Shown piece after piece: positions 16,786 through 24,404 of a stretch of DNA of 64,000 nucleotides; the first letter of the stretch is position 1, and each line of letters begins with the position of its first letter. A program made the translations under genes and the position numbers. The DNA lies in assembly GCA_017620015.1 (NCBI GenBank), contig JAFZRE010000023.1, forward strand, positions 151,579-215,578. The letters run 5' to 3'. The notes under the pieces are model-generated. The model saw nothing but the letters and a program-made list of their open reading frames with translations. It was not told where the DNA came from and ran no database searches. The stretch is from Bacteroidales bacterium (lineage in GTDB: Bacteria > Bacteroidota > Bacteroidia > Bacteroidales > ML635J-15).

Positions 16786-18205
16786 AGCAGAATAGGTCGT
16801 CCATTGTAATCTGCGACTGCATGAGGTTGCTGTATTCGTTGCGCTGTACGCCGTAGGTCGTTATCAGTGTGAGATGAATCGACTTGCGGGTTGCGGAAAC
16901 CTGTTTGAAAACGGATAACTTACGCCTTAATCCTTGCTCGACTGACTTTGTTATGGAAAACTCATCGGACGAAAACTTTATTTCACACACATTTACAACA
17001 TTGTCGCTACGGTCGATAAGCAAATCTATCTGCGCTCCGTCGTGCTCATCGGTTGCGGATGTGCGCCACGAATATTCTGAAGAAACAATTCCGCTGATAC
17101 CCAATGACTTCTTAATTTGCGGAATATGCCAAAGGCACACGCGCTCGAAAGCAAGTCCTTTCCATGCTGAAATTTCTGGCCAGTCGATTGCCGACGACCA
17201 GTAGCCTATCGCAACCGCATCGACTACACGCAGGAAACGATAATAAAACAGCGTAAAGTTGTCGATTAGCTGATAGGTAGCACCATATTTTTTCTTGTCG
17301 AAAGCCTGATAACGCCGTATAAATCCGCACTGCTCAAGGTCTTCGAGAATCTTGGTGAGCATACCGCTGTTTTCCACACCTGACATTGCTGAAACTTCGT
17401 CGCGGCTCATGCCAATCTTCTTTGTAGCCAGGGCTTCCACTATGGCGATATATGGTTCGGGTCGCTTGAACAGGGAAGCATATAGTTCTTCAAACTCGTT
17501 GCGCAGTTTGCCGTCGTCGGCAAAGAACAGCCTGTCCATATTCTGAGCGAGGCTTTCGCCGCGACGCATAAGGCTCCAGTAGTACGGAATGCCGCCAAGT
17601 GCCATATACGCCTCAACTATGTCCTTGCGATTCATCGGAATGTCCTGCACCTGCACAAACTGTTCACATTCCGAAAGCGTGAACGGTTGCACCAGTATGC
17701 TTTCTGTCAGACGGTTGTGAAGTCCACCGCGATTTTTCATAATCTTGTTTACAATCCACGAAGTGGCACTGCCACACACTATCAGTACGATGTCTTTTTC
17801 TGCCCGTGCAGTTGCCCAGCCATTCCAAAAATGCTCCAATGCACTTATGAAGTTCGATTTTGGGGTGTCCATCCACGAAAGTTCGTCAAGATAGATTATC
17901 TTCTTGCGGTCGCTCGACTGCTCAACTAGATGCTGGAGCATTTCAAACGCATCAAACCAATCCTTGGGCAGATTGCAGTTTTCGAGACCTGCATCACGCA
18001 ATGAATTACGGAACGCTGAAAGCTGTCTTTTCATACTTGCATTGGCAACGCCAACATGTTGAAATGTAAACTTATAGCCAAAAGTTTCGCGAATAAGATA
18101 GGTCTTTCCAACCCTTCTTCGTCCATATACCGCACAAAATTGCGGTTCGTCCGATTCAACTAGCCTCAACAGGTCCGACTGTTCTTTCTTCCTTCCGATA
18201 ATCAT
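16784..18205 (-). CDS. AAA ATPase of the archaeal ATPase/DUF234 family, copy 1
   Basis: This 473-residue protein has an ATPase_2-type P-loop domain: Walker A GRRRVGKT (28-35), Walker B IIYLDELSWMD (about 103-113) and the sensor-like VCGSATSWI. A winged-helix-like middle follows, then a C-terminal DUF234-type region resembling a PD-(D/E)xK nuclease core: GAQIDLLIDR followed by VCEIKF (about 390-411), with Asp and Glu-x-Lys in the expected order. These proteins are abundant in anaerobes and of unknown role; defence and mobile-element links have been suggested. The gene is monocistronic. Its TATTTTTG -7 box (18222-18229) is 16 nt from the ATG, so the leader is very short. It lies between two 89-bp direct repeats. 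A second, divergent copy lies at 29729. Confidence 0.85.
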   Translation of the reverse strand: MIIGRKKEQSDLLRLVESDEPQFCAVYGRRRVGKTYLIRETFGYKFTFQHVGVANASMKRQLSAFRNSLRDAGLENCNLPKDWFDAFEMLQHLVEQSSDRKKIIYLDELSWMDTPKSNFISALEHFWNGWATARAEKDIVLIVCGSATSWIVNKIMKNRGGLHNRLTESILVQPFTLSECEQFVQVQDIPMNRKDIVEAYMALGGIPYYWSLMRRGESLAQNMDRLFFADDGKLRNEFEELYASLFKRPEPYIAIVEALATKKIGMSRDEVSAMSGVENSGMLTKILEDLEQCGFIRRYQAFDKKKYGATYQLIDNFTLFYYRFLRVVDAVAIGYWSSAIDWPEISAWKGLAFERVCLWHIPQIKKSLGISGIVSSEYSWRTSATDEHDGAQIDLLIDRSDNVVNVCEIKFSSDEFSITKSVEQGLRRKLSVFKQVSATRKSIHLTLITTYGVQRNEYSNLMQSQITMDDLFC

Positions 18206-18221
18206 AGCAATATTTTTTTTG

Positions 18222-18229
18222 CAAAAATA
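18222..18229 (-). promoter_or_regulatory. -7 box of the DUF234 ATPase gene, copy 1
   Basis: Minus-strand TATTTTTG lies 16 nt before the ATG. No TTTG -33 box is present at the usual spacing. Instead the TTTAGTAAATTATAA motif of the flanking repeat (18241-18255) covers that position, which suggests repeat-bound regulation. Confidence 0.5.
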
Positions 18230-18240
18230 ATAAAATCTTT

Positions 18241-18329
18241 TTATAATTTACTAAATTTGTCAAAAAATATTTACTTTTAGAGAAGTATACCGCTTAAATT
18301 TGCTTATAATTTACTAAAAATTGCAAATC
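18241..18329. repeat. Right 89-bp direct repeat flanking the DUF234 ATPase gene
   Basis: Partner of 16697-16785, at an offset of 1544 bp. It begins 36 bp upstream of the ATPase ATG and overlaps the expected -33 promoter region. Confidence 0.75.
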
Positions 18330-18342
18330 TATATCTCGCAAC

Positions 18343-18381
18343 TAATAAAAAAAGCCACTAACCGAATTGATTAGTGGCTTT
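18343..18381 (-). terminator. Terminator of pyrBI
   Basis: Arms AAAGCCACTAA (18351-18361) and TTAGTGGCTTT (18371-18381) form a perfect 11-bp stem with a 9-nt loop, followed on the minus strand by a T-rich run. It lies 18 bp after the pyrI stop. Confidence 0.85.
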
Positions 18382-18398
18382 AAACAATAAAAAGATAT

Positions 18399-18854
18399 TT
18401 AAATTATTTCAATGTTGTCTTCCCACGTGATTTTTTCGCAGTAGCGGCACTTTAGACCGATTTTACCGTCTTTCTTGACTACTGTGAACTTGGTGGAAAC
18501 CTTTTCGTGGTTGGTTATGCACTTGGGGTTGAAGCATTTTACAAAACCTTCAATCTTTTCGGGCAATTGAACTTGCTTTTTGTCAACAACCTTGAAGTCC
18601 TTGATAATGTTGATGACAGCCTTCGGGTCGATGAGGGCAATCTTGTTGGCATCGTCGTCGCTTGGGAACCTGTCGGCAATCTTAATGATAGCCTTTGTTC
18701 CGTACTTCTTGCTGGGCAGGTTGTTGCCGAAGAAAACTGGAGTATCAAAGTTTTCTATTCCAATGATAGACAATATTTTATATAATTTGTCGGCTTGAAT
18801 GTGGTCGATAACGGTTCCGTTTTCGATAGCCTTTACTGTTAATTCTTCTTTCAT
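18399..18854 (-). CDS. pyrI: Aspartate carbamoyltransferase regulatory chain
   Basis: This 151-residue PyrI binds the nucleotide effectors of aspartate transcarbamoylase and bridges catalytic trimers in the cytoplasm. The N-terminal allosteric domain starts ELTVKAIENGTVIDHI, and the C-terminal zinc domain has all four ligands, CFNPKC-ITNHE...CRYC (about 107-140). Length equals the family norm. It follows pyrB after 11 nt and precedes a strong terminator, giving a pyrBI operon as in enterobacteria. Confidence 0.96.
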   Translation of the reverse strand: MKEELTVKAIENGTVIDHIQADKLYKILSIIGIENFDTPVFFGNNLPSKKYGTKAIIKIADRFPSDDDANKIALIDPKAVINIIKDFKVVDKKQVQLPEKIEGFVKCFNPKCITNHEKVSTKFTVVKKDGKIGLKCRYCEKITWEDNIEII

Positions 18855-18865
18855 GACTTTACGAT

Positions 18866-19777
18866 TTATTTAAGACCTAAAATAAGTGCAATGATTGCCA
18901 TTCTCGTATATACGCCGTTTTCGGCCTGTTCGAAGTAGTATGCCTTCGGGTTCGAGTCAACGTCGGTGTCGATTTCGTTAACGCGTGGCAGCGGGTGCAA
19001 AACTCTCATGTTGTCCTTTGTGCCTTCGAGCATCTTGTTCTTGAGAACGTAAACGTTCTTAACCTTTTCATATTCAAGCAGGTCGGAGAAACGTTCGCGC
19101 TGTACGCGGGTTACATAGACAATGTCGGCATCCTTGATGTTCGGTTCGAGTTCTTCGTACTCGTTGTACTTGATGCCCTTTGAGTCGAGGTAGTCCTTGT
19201 ATTCCTGTGGCATTCTGAGGCTTGCTGGCGATATGAAGTTGAAAGTCGGGTTGAATTCCGACATTGCCATTAGCAAAGAGTGAACGGTACGACCGTACTT
19301 GAGGTCGCCTACCAGACAGAGCTTGAGGTTCTCGAGGGTACCCTGAGTTTTGTAGATTGAGTAGAGGTCGAGCAGGCACTGTGTCGGGTGCTGGTTGGAA
19401 CCGTCGCCGGCATTAATAATAGGTACGCGTGAGATTTCGCTTGCGTAGCGTGCGCTTCCTTCAATCGGGTGGCGCATTACGATAAGGTCGGCGTATTTGC
19501 TGATTGTCATAATGGTGTCGTTGAACGATTCGCCCTTGGCCTGACTGGTGTTGGTTGCTTCGCTGAAACCGATTACTCTTCCGCCCAGACGCTGTATTGC
19601 AGTCTCGAAACTGAGACGAGTACGTGTCGATGGTTCAAAGAACAACGAGGCGACAACGTAGTTGTCCAACAGTTTCTGGTTGGGGTTCTTCTCAAATTCT
19701 GCTGCGACTTCGAGGATGCGGAAATATTCTTCCTTCGTGTAGTCGCTGATGGAAATTAAACTCTTGTTTTTCATCAT
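18866..19777 (-). CDS. pyrB: Aspartate carbamoyltransferase catalytic chain
   Basis: This 303-residue PyrB catalyses carbamoyl phosphate plus aspartate to N-carbamoyl-aspartate, the committed step of pyrimidine synthesis. Carbamoyl-phosphate site FEPSTRTR (about 47-54), the HPTQ motif (about 133) and the HPLPR motif near the C-terminus are intact. It is the first gene of pyrBI. Two adjacent ATG codons begin the frame, and either may be used. No leader-peptide attenuator of the E. coli kind is visible; the upstream space is only about 30 bp to the terminator of the preceding FKBP gene. Confidence 0.97.
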   Translation of the reverse strand: MMKNKSLISISDYTKEEYFRILEVAAEFEKNPNQKLLDNYVVASLFFEPSTRTRLSFETAIQRLGGRVIGFSEATNTSQAKGESFNDTIMTISKYADLIVMRHPIEGSARYASEISRVPIINAGDGSNQHPTQCLLDLYSIYKTQGTLENLKLCLVGDLKYGRTVHSLLMAMSEFNPTFNFISPASLRMPQEYKDYLDSKGIKYNEYEELEPNIKDADIVYVTRVQRERFSDLLEYEKVKNVYVLKNKMLEGTKDNMRVLHPLPRVNEIDTDVDSNPKAYYFEQAENGVYTRMAIIALILGLK

Positions 19778-19812
19778 CTTTGCTATTTATATTTTTCTAT
19801 TCTTCGTTTCAA

Positions 19813-19848
19813 ATCAAAAAAAAACCGAAAGGAAAAACTTTCGGTTTT
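19813..19848 (-). terminator. Terminator of the FKBP gene
   Basis: Arms AAAACCGAAAG (19821-19831) and CTTTCGGTTTT (19838-19848) form a perfect stem that is followed on the minus strand by T residues, a few bases after the FKBP stop. Confidence 0.85.
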
Positions 19849-19855
19849 GAAAAAA

Positions 19856-20545
19856 TCATTTCTTAACAATTTCAATCAGTTCGACATCGAAAATTACTGT
19901 CGAGTAAGGTTCTACTGTCTGGTAGCCTGTTTCTCCGAAAGCGAGGTAATATGGGATGAAGAACTTGTATTTTGCACCAGGTGTCATAAGGGTTATTCCT
20001 TCGGCGAGGCCGCGTGGCAGACTCATCAGGTTGTTTTCCGATGGAGTGTCGCCAGTGCTTCCGAACAAAGTGCCGTCAATTTTCCTTCCTTCAAACTTTA
20101 TGGTTACATTGTCCGACACCGACGGATGTTCAATGCCGTTGCCTTCTGCAATTACCTTATATTGCAGTCCGCTTGTCGTCTGGATAATTCCAGTGTTGGA
20201 AAGGTTCTTCTGCAAGAAATCTTCACCGTCTTTCCTTATGCCACTATATTTAATGTCGAGTATTTGTCGCGAATAGGTGCTGATTGCGTCAACGGCTTCG
20301 TCGTGAGATAGGAGGGACGTGTCGTTTTTCATCAGGTCGGTTATGCCGTTCAGGGTAAGGTCTCGGTTCATAAGTGTGTCCATCTGCTCGTCGAGGTACT
20401 GCTGTGCAAGAATGATTCCCATTGCGTAGCTTGCCGAGTCCTTCAAGTTTGTGAGTTTTGACGATGCTGGTGGGTTCTGTCGTTCGCAAGATGCAGATAA
20501 CAGGACTATTGCGCTAATTAAAACTATTAATGATACCTTACGCAT
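19856..20545 (-). CDS. FKBP-type peptidyl-prolyl isomerase lipoprotein
   Basis: This 229-residue exported lipoprotein has a hydrophobic signal ending in lipobox LSASC (Cys20). A helical N-terminal region (about 30-115) like the dimerisation part of FkpA/Mip is followed by an FKBP domain (about 120-227) with GLQYKVI, DNVTIKFEGRKIDGTLFGST, GLAEGITLMTPGAKYKFFIPYYLAFGE and VIFDVELIEI. It probably assists folding of envelope proteins. Bacteroidetes often carry several such lipoproteins. It has its own promoter (TAAATTTG on the minus strand at 20565-20572) and terminator. Confidence 0.93.
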   Translation of the reverse strand: MRKVSLIVLISAIVLLSASCERQNPPASSKLTNLKDSASYAMGIILAQQYLDEQMDTLMNRDLTLNGITDLMKNDTSLLSHDEAVDAISTYSRQILDIKYSGIRKDGEDFLQKNLSNTGIIQTTSGLQYKVIAEGNGIEHPSVSDNVTIKFEGRKIDGTLFGSTGDTPSENNLMSLPRGLAEGITLMTPGAKYKFFIPYYLAFGETGYQTVEPYSTVIFDVELIEIVKK

Positions 20546-20564
20546 TTTGTTTTTGTTTCGCCCG

Positions 20565-20572
20565 CAAATTTA
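20565..20572 (-). promoter_or_regulatory. -7 box of the FKBP gene promoter
   Basis: Minus-strand TAAATTTG lies about 20 nt before the start. No convincing -33 TTG was found at 19-21 bp. Confidence 0.45.
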
Positions 20573-20711
20573 ATTCAAATAATCTTCGGTTTGATGTCAA
20601 GGTTTGATATTTTATTAACAATTTAGGGTAGGGGAGATGTGTACTTTTTTTTCATAATTTGGGCTTTTGCCTTGTGTGAAAATCCTTGCAACAAAAAAAG
20701 TCAAAAAATTA

Positions 20712-20742
20712 TTTGCCACTTCGGTAAAAAGATGTACTTTTG
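20712..20742 (+). promoter_or_regulatory. Promoter of tRNA-Arg
   Basis: TTTG (20712-20715), 19 bp, TACTTTTG (20735-20742) is a perfect Bacteroidetes promoter. The tRNA begins 15 nt later. Confidence 0.8.
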
Positions 20743-20756
20743 CAGTCCAAAATGAT

Positions 20757-20830
20757 GGTCCAGTAGCTCAGCTGGATAGAGCAACGGCCTTCTAAGCCGT
20801 AGGCCACAGGTTCGAATCCTGTCTGGATCA
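20757..20830 (+). tRNA. tRNA-Arg (anticodon TCT)
   Basis: A 74-nt cloverleaf. The acceptor GGTCCAG pairs with CTGGATC with one G-U pair. The anticodon arm ACGGC-CTTCTAA-GCCGT reads TCT. The T arm ACAGG-TTCGAAT-CCTGT is canonical. CCA is not encoded. Confidence 0.97.
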
Positions 20831-20831
20831 C

Positions 20832-20859
20832 AAAAGCACTGGGAATCAGTGCTTTTTTT
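20832..20859 (+). terminator. Terminator of tRNA-Arg
   Basis: AAAAGCACTG and CAGTGCTTTT form a 10-bp stem with a 5-nt loop, followed by a T run. It lies just before the next gene, so the tRNA is monocistronic. Confidence 0.85.
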
Positions 20860-20873
20860 GTTAACGCATAGAC

Positions 20874-21857
20874 ATGGGAACGATATTGCAGCCGAATTTT
20901 CAGGAAATAGCGAAAGGCATCGGAATCGACCTAACGGGCTTCGAAAAATTGCTGATTGACACCATAAATTCCGACAACAGCAATTTCAAGCCGATGCTAC
21001 AGCACGTTTTCAACGCAAAAGGCAAACGCATTCGTCCCCTGCTAGTCCATCTTTCAGCAAAGATTTTCGGCAAGCCGACAATAAGCACCGACCACGCTGC
21101 CCTAATAGTCGAAATACTGCACAACGCAACACTTATCCACGATGACATTGTTGATGAATCGGACATTCGCCGCAACCAGCCCACGCTCAACGCGACCAAG
21201 GGAAACAAGGCCGCAGTACTCGCAGGCGACTACTTGTTTGCAAAAGCAATAAGCATCGCAACACAAAATGCGGAACACTCAATCATCGACATGCTTATGC
21301 CAACCGTCTGTGCAATGAGCGAAGGCGAGTTGCAACAGCTTGATTCAAAAGACTTCAGCATCGACGAAGCAAGGTACTACGAAATCATTTTCAAGAAAAC
21401 CGCTTCGCTGATAGCATCGTGTCTGAAAGTCGGAGCATTTACCGCGGGAGCAAGCGAACAGCAGACCGAACAGATTTGCAAAGTCGGTGAGAAAATCGGC
21501 TACATCTTCCAGATAAAGGACGATATGCTCGACTACTCGTCCAACGGCAAGACCGGCAAGGAAAGCGGCAACGACATCAAGGAACGCAAGGTCACAATGC
21601 CGCTCATCTGCGCATGGAACAATATGACCGTCGACGAACAGGACAAGCTTTTGTCGCTTTGGAACACGGAACGTACAGCCGAAAACATCGAGCAGATCCG
21701 CAAAATGGTTGTCGAAAAGAACGGCATCGGCGACAGCCTGAAAAAGATAATGGCTATAAAGTCGGAAACCGATGCCCTTATCGCACAGCTGCCCGACAAC
21801 AAATACCGCAAATATCTGAAACAGATAACAGAATATATCATCGAACGTGAAAACTAG
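20874..21857 (+). CDS. Polyprenyl diphosphate synthase (long-chain trans-prenyltransferase)
   Basis: This 327-residue member of the IspB/HepT family condenses isopentenyl diphosphate onto farnesyl diphosphate to make the side chain of menaquinone. Both aspartate-rich motifs are present: HDDIVDES (about 92-99) and KDDMLDY (about 218-224), along with KGKRIRP (49-55). Length fits the family. Product chain length cannot be judged safely. It starts an apparent operon with the transketolase subunit (6-nt gap) and tsaE (10-nt gap). Confidence 0.93.
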   Translation: MGTILQPNFQEIAKGIGIDLTGFEKLLIDTINSDNSNFKPMLQHVFNAKGKRIRPLLVHLSAKIFGKPTISTDHAALIVEILHNATLIHDDIVDESDIRRNQPTLNATKGNKAAVLAGDYLFAKAISIATQNAEHSIIDMLMPTVCAMSEGELQQLDSKDFSIDEARYYEIIFKKTASLIASCLKVGAFTAGASEQQTEQICKVGEKIGYIFQIKDDMLDYSSNGKTGKESGNDIKERKVTMPLICAWNNMTVDEQDKLLSLWNTERTAENIEQIRKMVVEKNGIGDSLKKIMAIKSETDALIAQLPDNKYRKYLKQITEYIIEREN

Positions 21858-21863
21858 AACGTC

Positions 21864-22808
21864 ATGAAGCAAGTTGAGATAACCCACGCAAAAAACGGAT
21901 TCGGCAAAGCCCTGGCCGACCTTGCCGACACCGACAAGCGAATCGTATGCCTAGGACTTGACATTACCAATTCCGTAGGCATGAACTTTTTCAAGGAACG
22001 CCATCCCGAAAGGTTCTTCTCGATGGGCATTGCCGAGCAGAACGCCGCAGCCACGGCAGCAGGACTTGCATTGTCGGGCAAGATTCCGGCATTCTCGACC
22101 TACGCGGTATTCTCAGCGTTGCGCAGCATCGACCAGATTCGTGTTTCGGTTTGCTACAACAACCTTCATGTAATTATCGGCGGTGCACATGCTGGAATCT
22201 CAGTCGGTCCCGACGGCGCAACCCACCAGGCTCTCGAAGACCTTGCCATCATGCGTGCTATGCCAAATATGACAGTTCTCAGTCCTTGCGACGAGAACCA
22301 GACCTACCTTGCCACAGTTGCTGCCGTAAAGCAGCTGAGCACACCCTGCTACATCCGCTACGGACGCGAGGCTGTTCCGAACTTCACCGACAAGAACGAT
22401 AAATTTGAAATCGGCAAAGCACAATGGCTCAGGCACGGAAAGGATGTCGGACTGATAGCTACAGGTTCGATGGTTTGGACTGCTCTAGAAACGGCAGAAC
22501 GCCTTGAGGCAAACGGAATTTCTGCCGCTGTGATGAACATTCACACGCTGAAGCCAATCGACAAGCAGGCGATTGTGGAAATTGCAAACGAAACCGGCAG
22601 AATCGTCACCATCGAGGAACACCAGATCACAGGCGGACTTGGTGGAGCTGTTGCCGAAGTCCTTGGCGAACACCGCCCTACCCCGATGAAAATAATTGGT
22701 ATGCCCGACTGCTTCGGAGAATCGGGAAAGCCAGCCGACTTGCTTCACAAGTTTGGACTCGATTCCGAAGCTATAACAGCAAAAACATTGGAATTCATTC
22801 ACAAATAA
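21864..22808 (+). CDS. Transketolase C-terminal subunit (split transketolase)
   Basis: This 314-residue protein comprises the pyrimidine-binding and C-terminal domains of transketolase: GIAEQNAAATAAGLALSGKIP, SVGPDGATHQALEDLAIMRAMPNM, CYIRYGREAVP, and a C-terminal domain from about 190. It needs an N-terminal thiamine-diphosphate subunit to act in the non-oxidative pentose phosphate pathway. Split transketolase subunits are normally adjacent, but here the upstream neighbour is the prenyl synthase and the downstream one is tsaE, so the partner must lie elsewhere, or a fused enzyme exists as well. Relation to DXS-type enzymes is only at domain level. Confidence 0.88.
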   Translation: MKQVEITHAKNGFGKALADLADTDKRIVCLGLDITNSVGMNFFKERHPERFFSMGIAEQNAAATAAGLALSGKIPAFSTYAVFSALRSIDQIRVSVCYNNLHVIIGGAHAGISVGPDGATHQALEDLAIMRAMPNMTVLSPCDENQTYLATVAAVKQLSTPCYIRYGREAVPNFTDKNDKFEIGKAQWLRHGKDVGLIATGSMVWTALETAERLEANGISAAVMNIHTLKPIDKQAIVEIANETGRIVTIEEHQITGGLGGAVAEVLGEHRPTPMKIIGMPDCFGESGKPADLLHKFGLDSEAITAKTLEFIHK

Positions 22809-22818
22809 ACCGACGGCA

Positions 22819-23241
22819 ATGTGCAAGATAACAGTTAACAACCTTGACGAACTGCGCGATGCAGCCAAGCGTTTCCTCGAAATAGTTGGCGATGCGAAGA
22901 TTTTTGCATTCTATGGAGAAATGGGTGTAGGCAAGACCACATTCCTGAAGGAACTTTGCCGCGAAATGGAAGTCGAGGACGAAATCACCAGCCCCACCTT
23001 TGCCATTGTAAATGAATACTACTCAAAGAAATACGGACAGATTTTCCATTTTGACTTCTACCGCATCGACGACCTACGCGAGGTTTACGACATGGGCTTC
23101 GAGGAATACCTCGAAAGCGGTGCCTACATCTTCATGGAATGGTCCGAAAAAATCGACAACATCCTACCCGACGGTATCACCAAAGTCATTATCACACAAG
23201 ATGATAAGAAGGTTAGGACGATAGAGGTGATTATCAATTGA
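22819..23241 (+). CDS. tsaE: tRNA threonylcarbamoyladenosine biosynthesis ATPase TsaE
   Basis: This 140-residue P-loop ATPase works with TsaB and TsaD to make t6A37 in ANN-decoding tRNAs. Walker A GEMGVGKTT (about 34-42), the ITSPTFAIVNEY motif, and HFDFYRIDD followed by MEWSEKID are diagnostic. Length is typical. It is the last gene of the three-gene run. Its TGA stop lies at the edge of a CAATTGA-rich simple repeat. Confidence 0.95.
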   Translation: MCKITVNNLDELRDAAKRFLEIVGDAKIFAFYGEMGVGKTTFLKELCREMEVEDEITSPTFAIVNEYYSKKYGQIFHFDFYRIDDLREVYDMGFEEYLESGAYIFMEWSEKIDNILPDGITKVIITQDDKKVRTIEVIIN

Positions 23242-23312
23242 CAATGGATAATGGACAATTGATAATGGACAATGGACAATTGATAATGGACAATTGACAA
23301 TTAACAATTGAT
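23235..23312. repeat. Simple repeat of ATTGAcAATGGAtA units
   Basis: About eight imperfect units related to CAATTGATAATGGA, starting within the tsaE stop region. Similar sequence in the other orientation occurs near 26283-26315. Such AT-rich repeats are common between Bacteroidetes genes. Confidence 0.7.
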
Positions 23313-23326
23313 AGTGAAGGTAAACA

Positions 23327-23370
23327 GTCATGCTGAATTGGTTTCTGAGCCATGTCGAAGAACAGCATCC
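23327..23370. repeat. Dispersed GTCATGCTGAA...CAGCATCC repeat
   Basis: A degenerate copy of the hairpin family also seen at 8605, 61443 and 61851, here with an inserted CTGAGCCATGTCGAAG segment. Confidence 0.5.
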
Positions 23371-23408
23371 GTTACGACAAGCAATTAATAATTGATAATT
23401 TATGTTGT

Positions 23409-23490
23409 GATGTTGTTTCGGATTTACTGCCATAGGCAGTGAGCTAAAGGTTGCGATCCGAAACGGTTGAATATCAGCATTTGTAATGCG
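23409..23490. repeat. Dispersed palindromic repeat (copy A)
   Basis: Arms GTTTCGGAT (23415-23423) and ATCCGAAAC (23456-23464) enclose CTGCCATAGGCAG and AGCTAAAGGTTGC, followed by GAATATCAGCATTTG and AATGCG. A related composite copy is at 31494-31600. The first 17 bp recur at 24269-24285 on the far side of the HigBA genes. Confidence 0.65.
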
Positions 23491-23579
23491 CAAAAAAACA
23501 TTATAATATCGCAAATGAATGCTTGTTAATTTTATAAAAATTATATTCGCAAAATTGTGAATATTCGAAAATAAAATTT

Positions 23580-23587
23580 TATCTTTG
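23580..23587 (+). promoter_or_regulatory. -7 box of the higBA promoter
   Basis: TATCTTTG lies 22 nt before the ATG. A TTG (23555-23557) is 22 bp upstream, slightly longer than the usual 19-21 bp. Confidence 0.55.
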
Positions 23588-23609
23588 CCGTGCAAAATGA
23601 TTGTAATTG

Positions 23610-23927
23610 ATGAAAGTCTTATTTGGCAAGGAGTATCTGGGTCAACTATATGAGAAAGGAAGTTGCAGCGACAAGAAGCATCGCTTCCAGCCACAGATTG
23701 TAAGAAAATACAAGAAAGTGGTTGACTTGATGATAAGTTCGCCGAATGTGTTATCGTTGACAAGGTACAATTCGTTATGTTACGAAAAGTTGTCGGGCGA
23801 TAAGTTAGGATTGTCATCAGTTAGGGTAAATGATAAATATAGAATTGAATTTGAAGAACTTTTGCAAGAAGAAGAAACTATAGCGACAATTTGTAACATA
23901 ACAGAATTGAGTAACCATTATAAATAA
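23610..23927 (+). CDS. HigB/RelE-type toxin of a toxin-antitoxin pair
   Basis: A 105-residue protein that starts at ATG 23610 (MKVLFGKEYLGQLYEKG). Sequence features are those of the HigB subset of RelE-fold endoribonucleases: FQPQIVRKYKKVVDLM, YEKLSGDKLGLSSVRVNDKYRIEFE, ending in an ITELSNHYK-type tail. Such toxins cleave ribosome-bound mRNA. It precedes its antitoxin by 7 nt, in the toxin-first order typical of higBA. The upstream promoter has a TATCTTTG box. The pair lies between two copies of a 17-bp direct repeat. Confidence 0.88.
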   Translation: MKVLFGKEYLGQLYEKGSCSDKKHRFQPQIVRKYKKVVDLMISSPNVLSLTRYNSLCYEKLSGDKLGLSSVRVNDKYRIEFEELLQEEETIATICNITELSNHYK

Positions 23928-23934
23928 TAGAAAA

Positions 23935-24258
23935 ATGAAAACATTGGAAGCAAACAAGATGACGCCGTACGAGCCGACACATCCCGGCGAGGTGATAAAG
24001 GACGAGATAGAATACAGGGGAATTTCGCAGCGTGCGTTGGCTATGCAGATTGGAGTTTCATATACGCAGCTCAACGAGGTGCTTAACGGCAAGCGCCCGT
24101 TGAATACTGAAATGGCATTGCTGATAGGTGCTGCCATTGGTCTGGATGCCGAGCCTTTGCTGTCGATGCAGACCCGTTACGATATGATAACCGTAAAGAA
24201 CAACAAGTCTTTTATCAGCAGATTGAACTCAATCCGCAATATTGCAGCGATGCTTTAG
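23935..24258 (+). CDS. HigA-type antitoxin (XRE family)
   Basis: A 107-residue DNA-binding protein that begins with the family signature TPYEPTHPGEVIKDEI and has a helix-turn-helix ISQRALAMQIGVSYTQLNEVLNGKRP (about 37-62), a hydrophobic dimer helix after that, and a short C-terminal tail. It neutralises the upstream toxin and probably represses the shared promoter. Co-transcription is implied by the 7-nt gap. Confidence 0.9.
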   Translation: MKTLEANKMTPYEPTHPGEVIKDEIEYRGISQRALAMQIGVSYTQLNEVLNGKRPLNTEMALLIGAAIGLDAEPLLSMQTRYDMITVKNNKSFISRLNSIRNIAAML

Positions 24259-24268
24259 ATGTTGTTTA

Positions 24269-24291
24269 GATGTTGTTTCGGATTTGCAACC
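24269..24291. repeat. Partial copy of the GTTTCGGAT repeat after higBA
   Basis: GATGTTGTTTCGGATTT (24269-24285) is identical to 23409-23425, so the toxin-antitoxin pair lies between 17-bp direct repeats. The following GCAACC matches the repeat variant at 31494. Confidence 0.55.
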
Positions 24292-24404
24292 TTGCCCCCC
24301 TATTTCGATGCCATATTGTCGAAAATCAAACAATAAAATCATCGCATTGAAATATTTTTTCTAATTTTGGCGATGTAAAATAAATTTGGACACTAACGGC
24401 TATA

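Noticed and set aside
23164..23817. 217-codon minus-strand open frame over the simple repeat and higB
   Set aside because: It runs through a tandem repeat (LSIVHCPLSIVH pattern) and antisense to two real genes.
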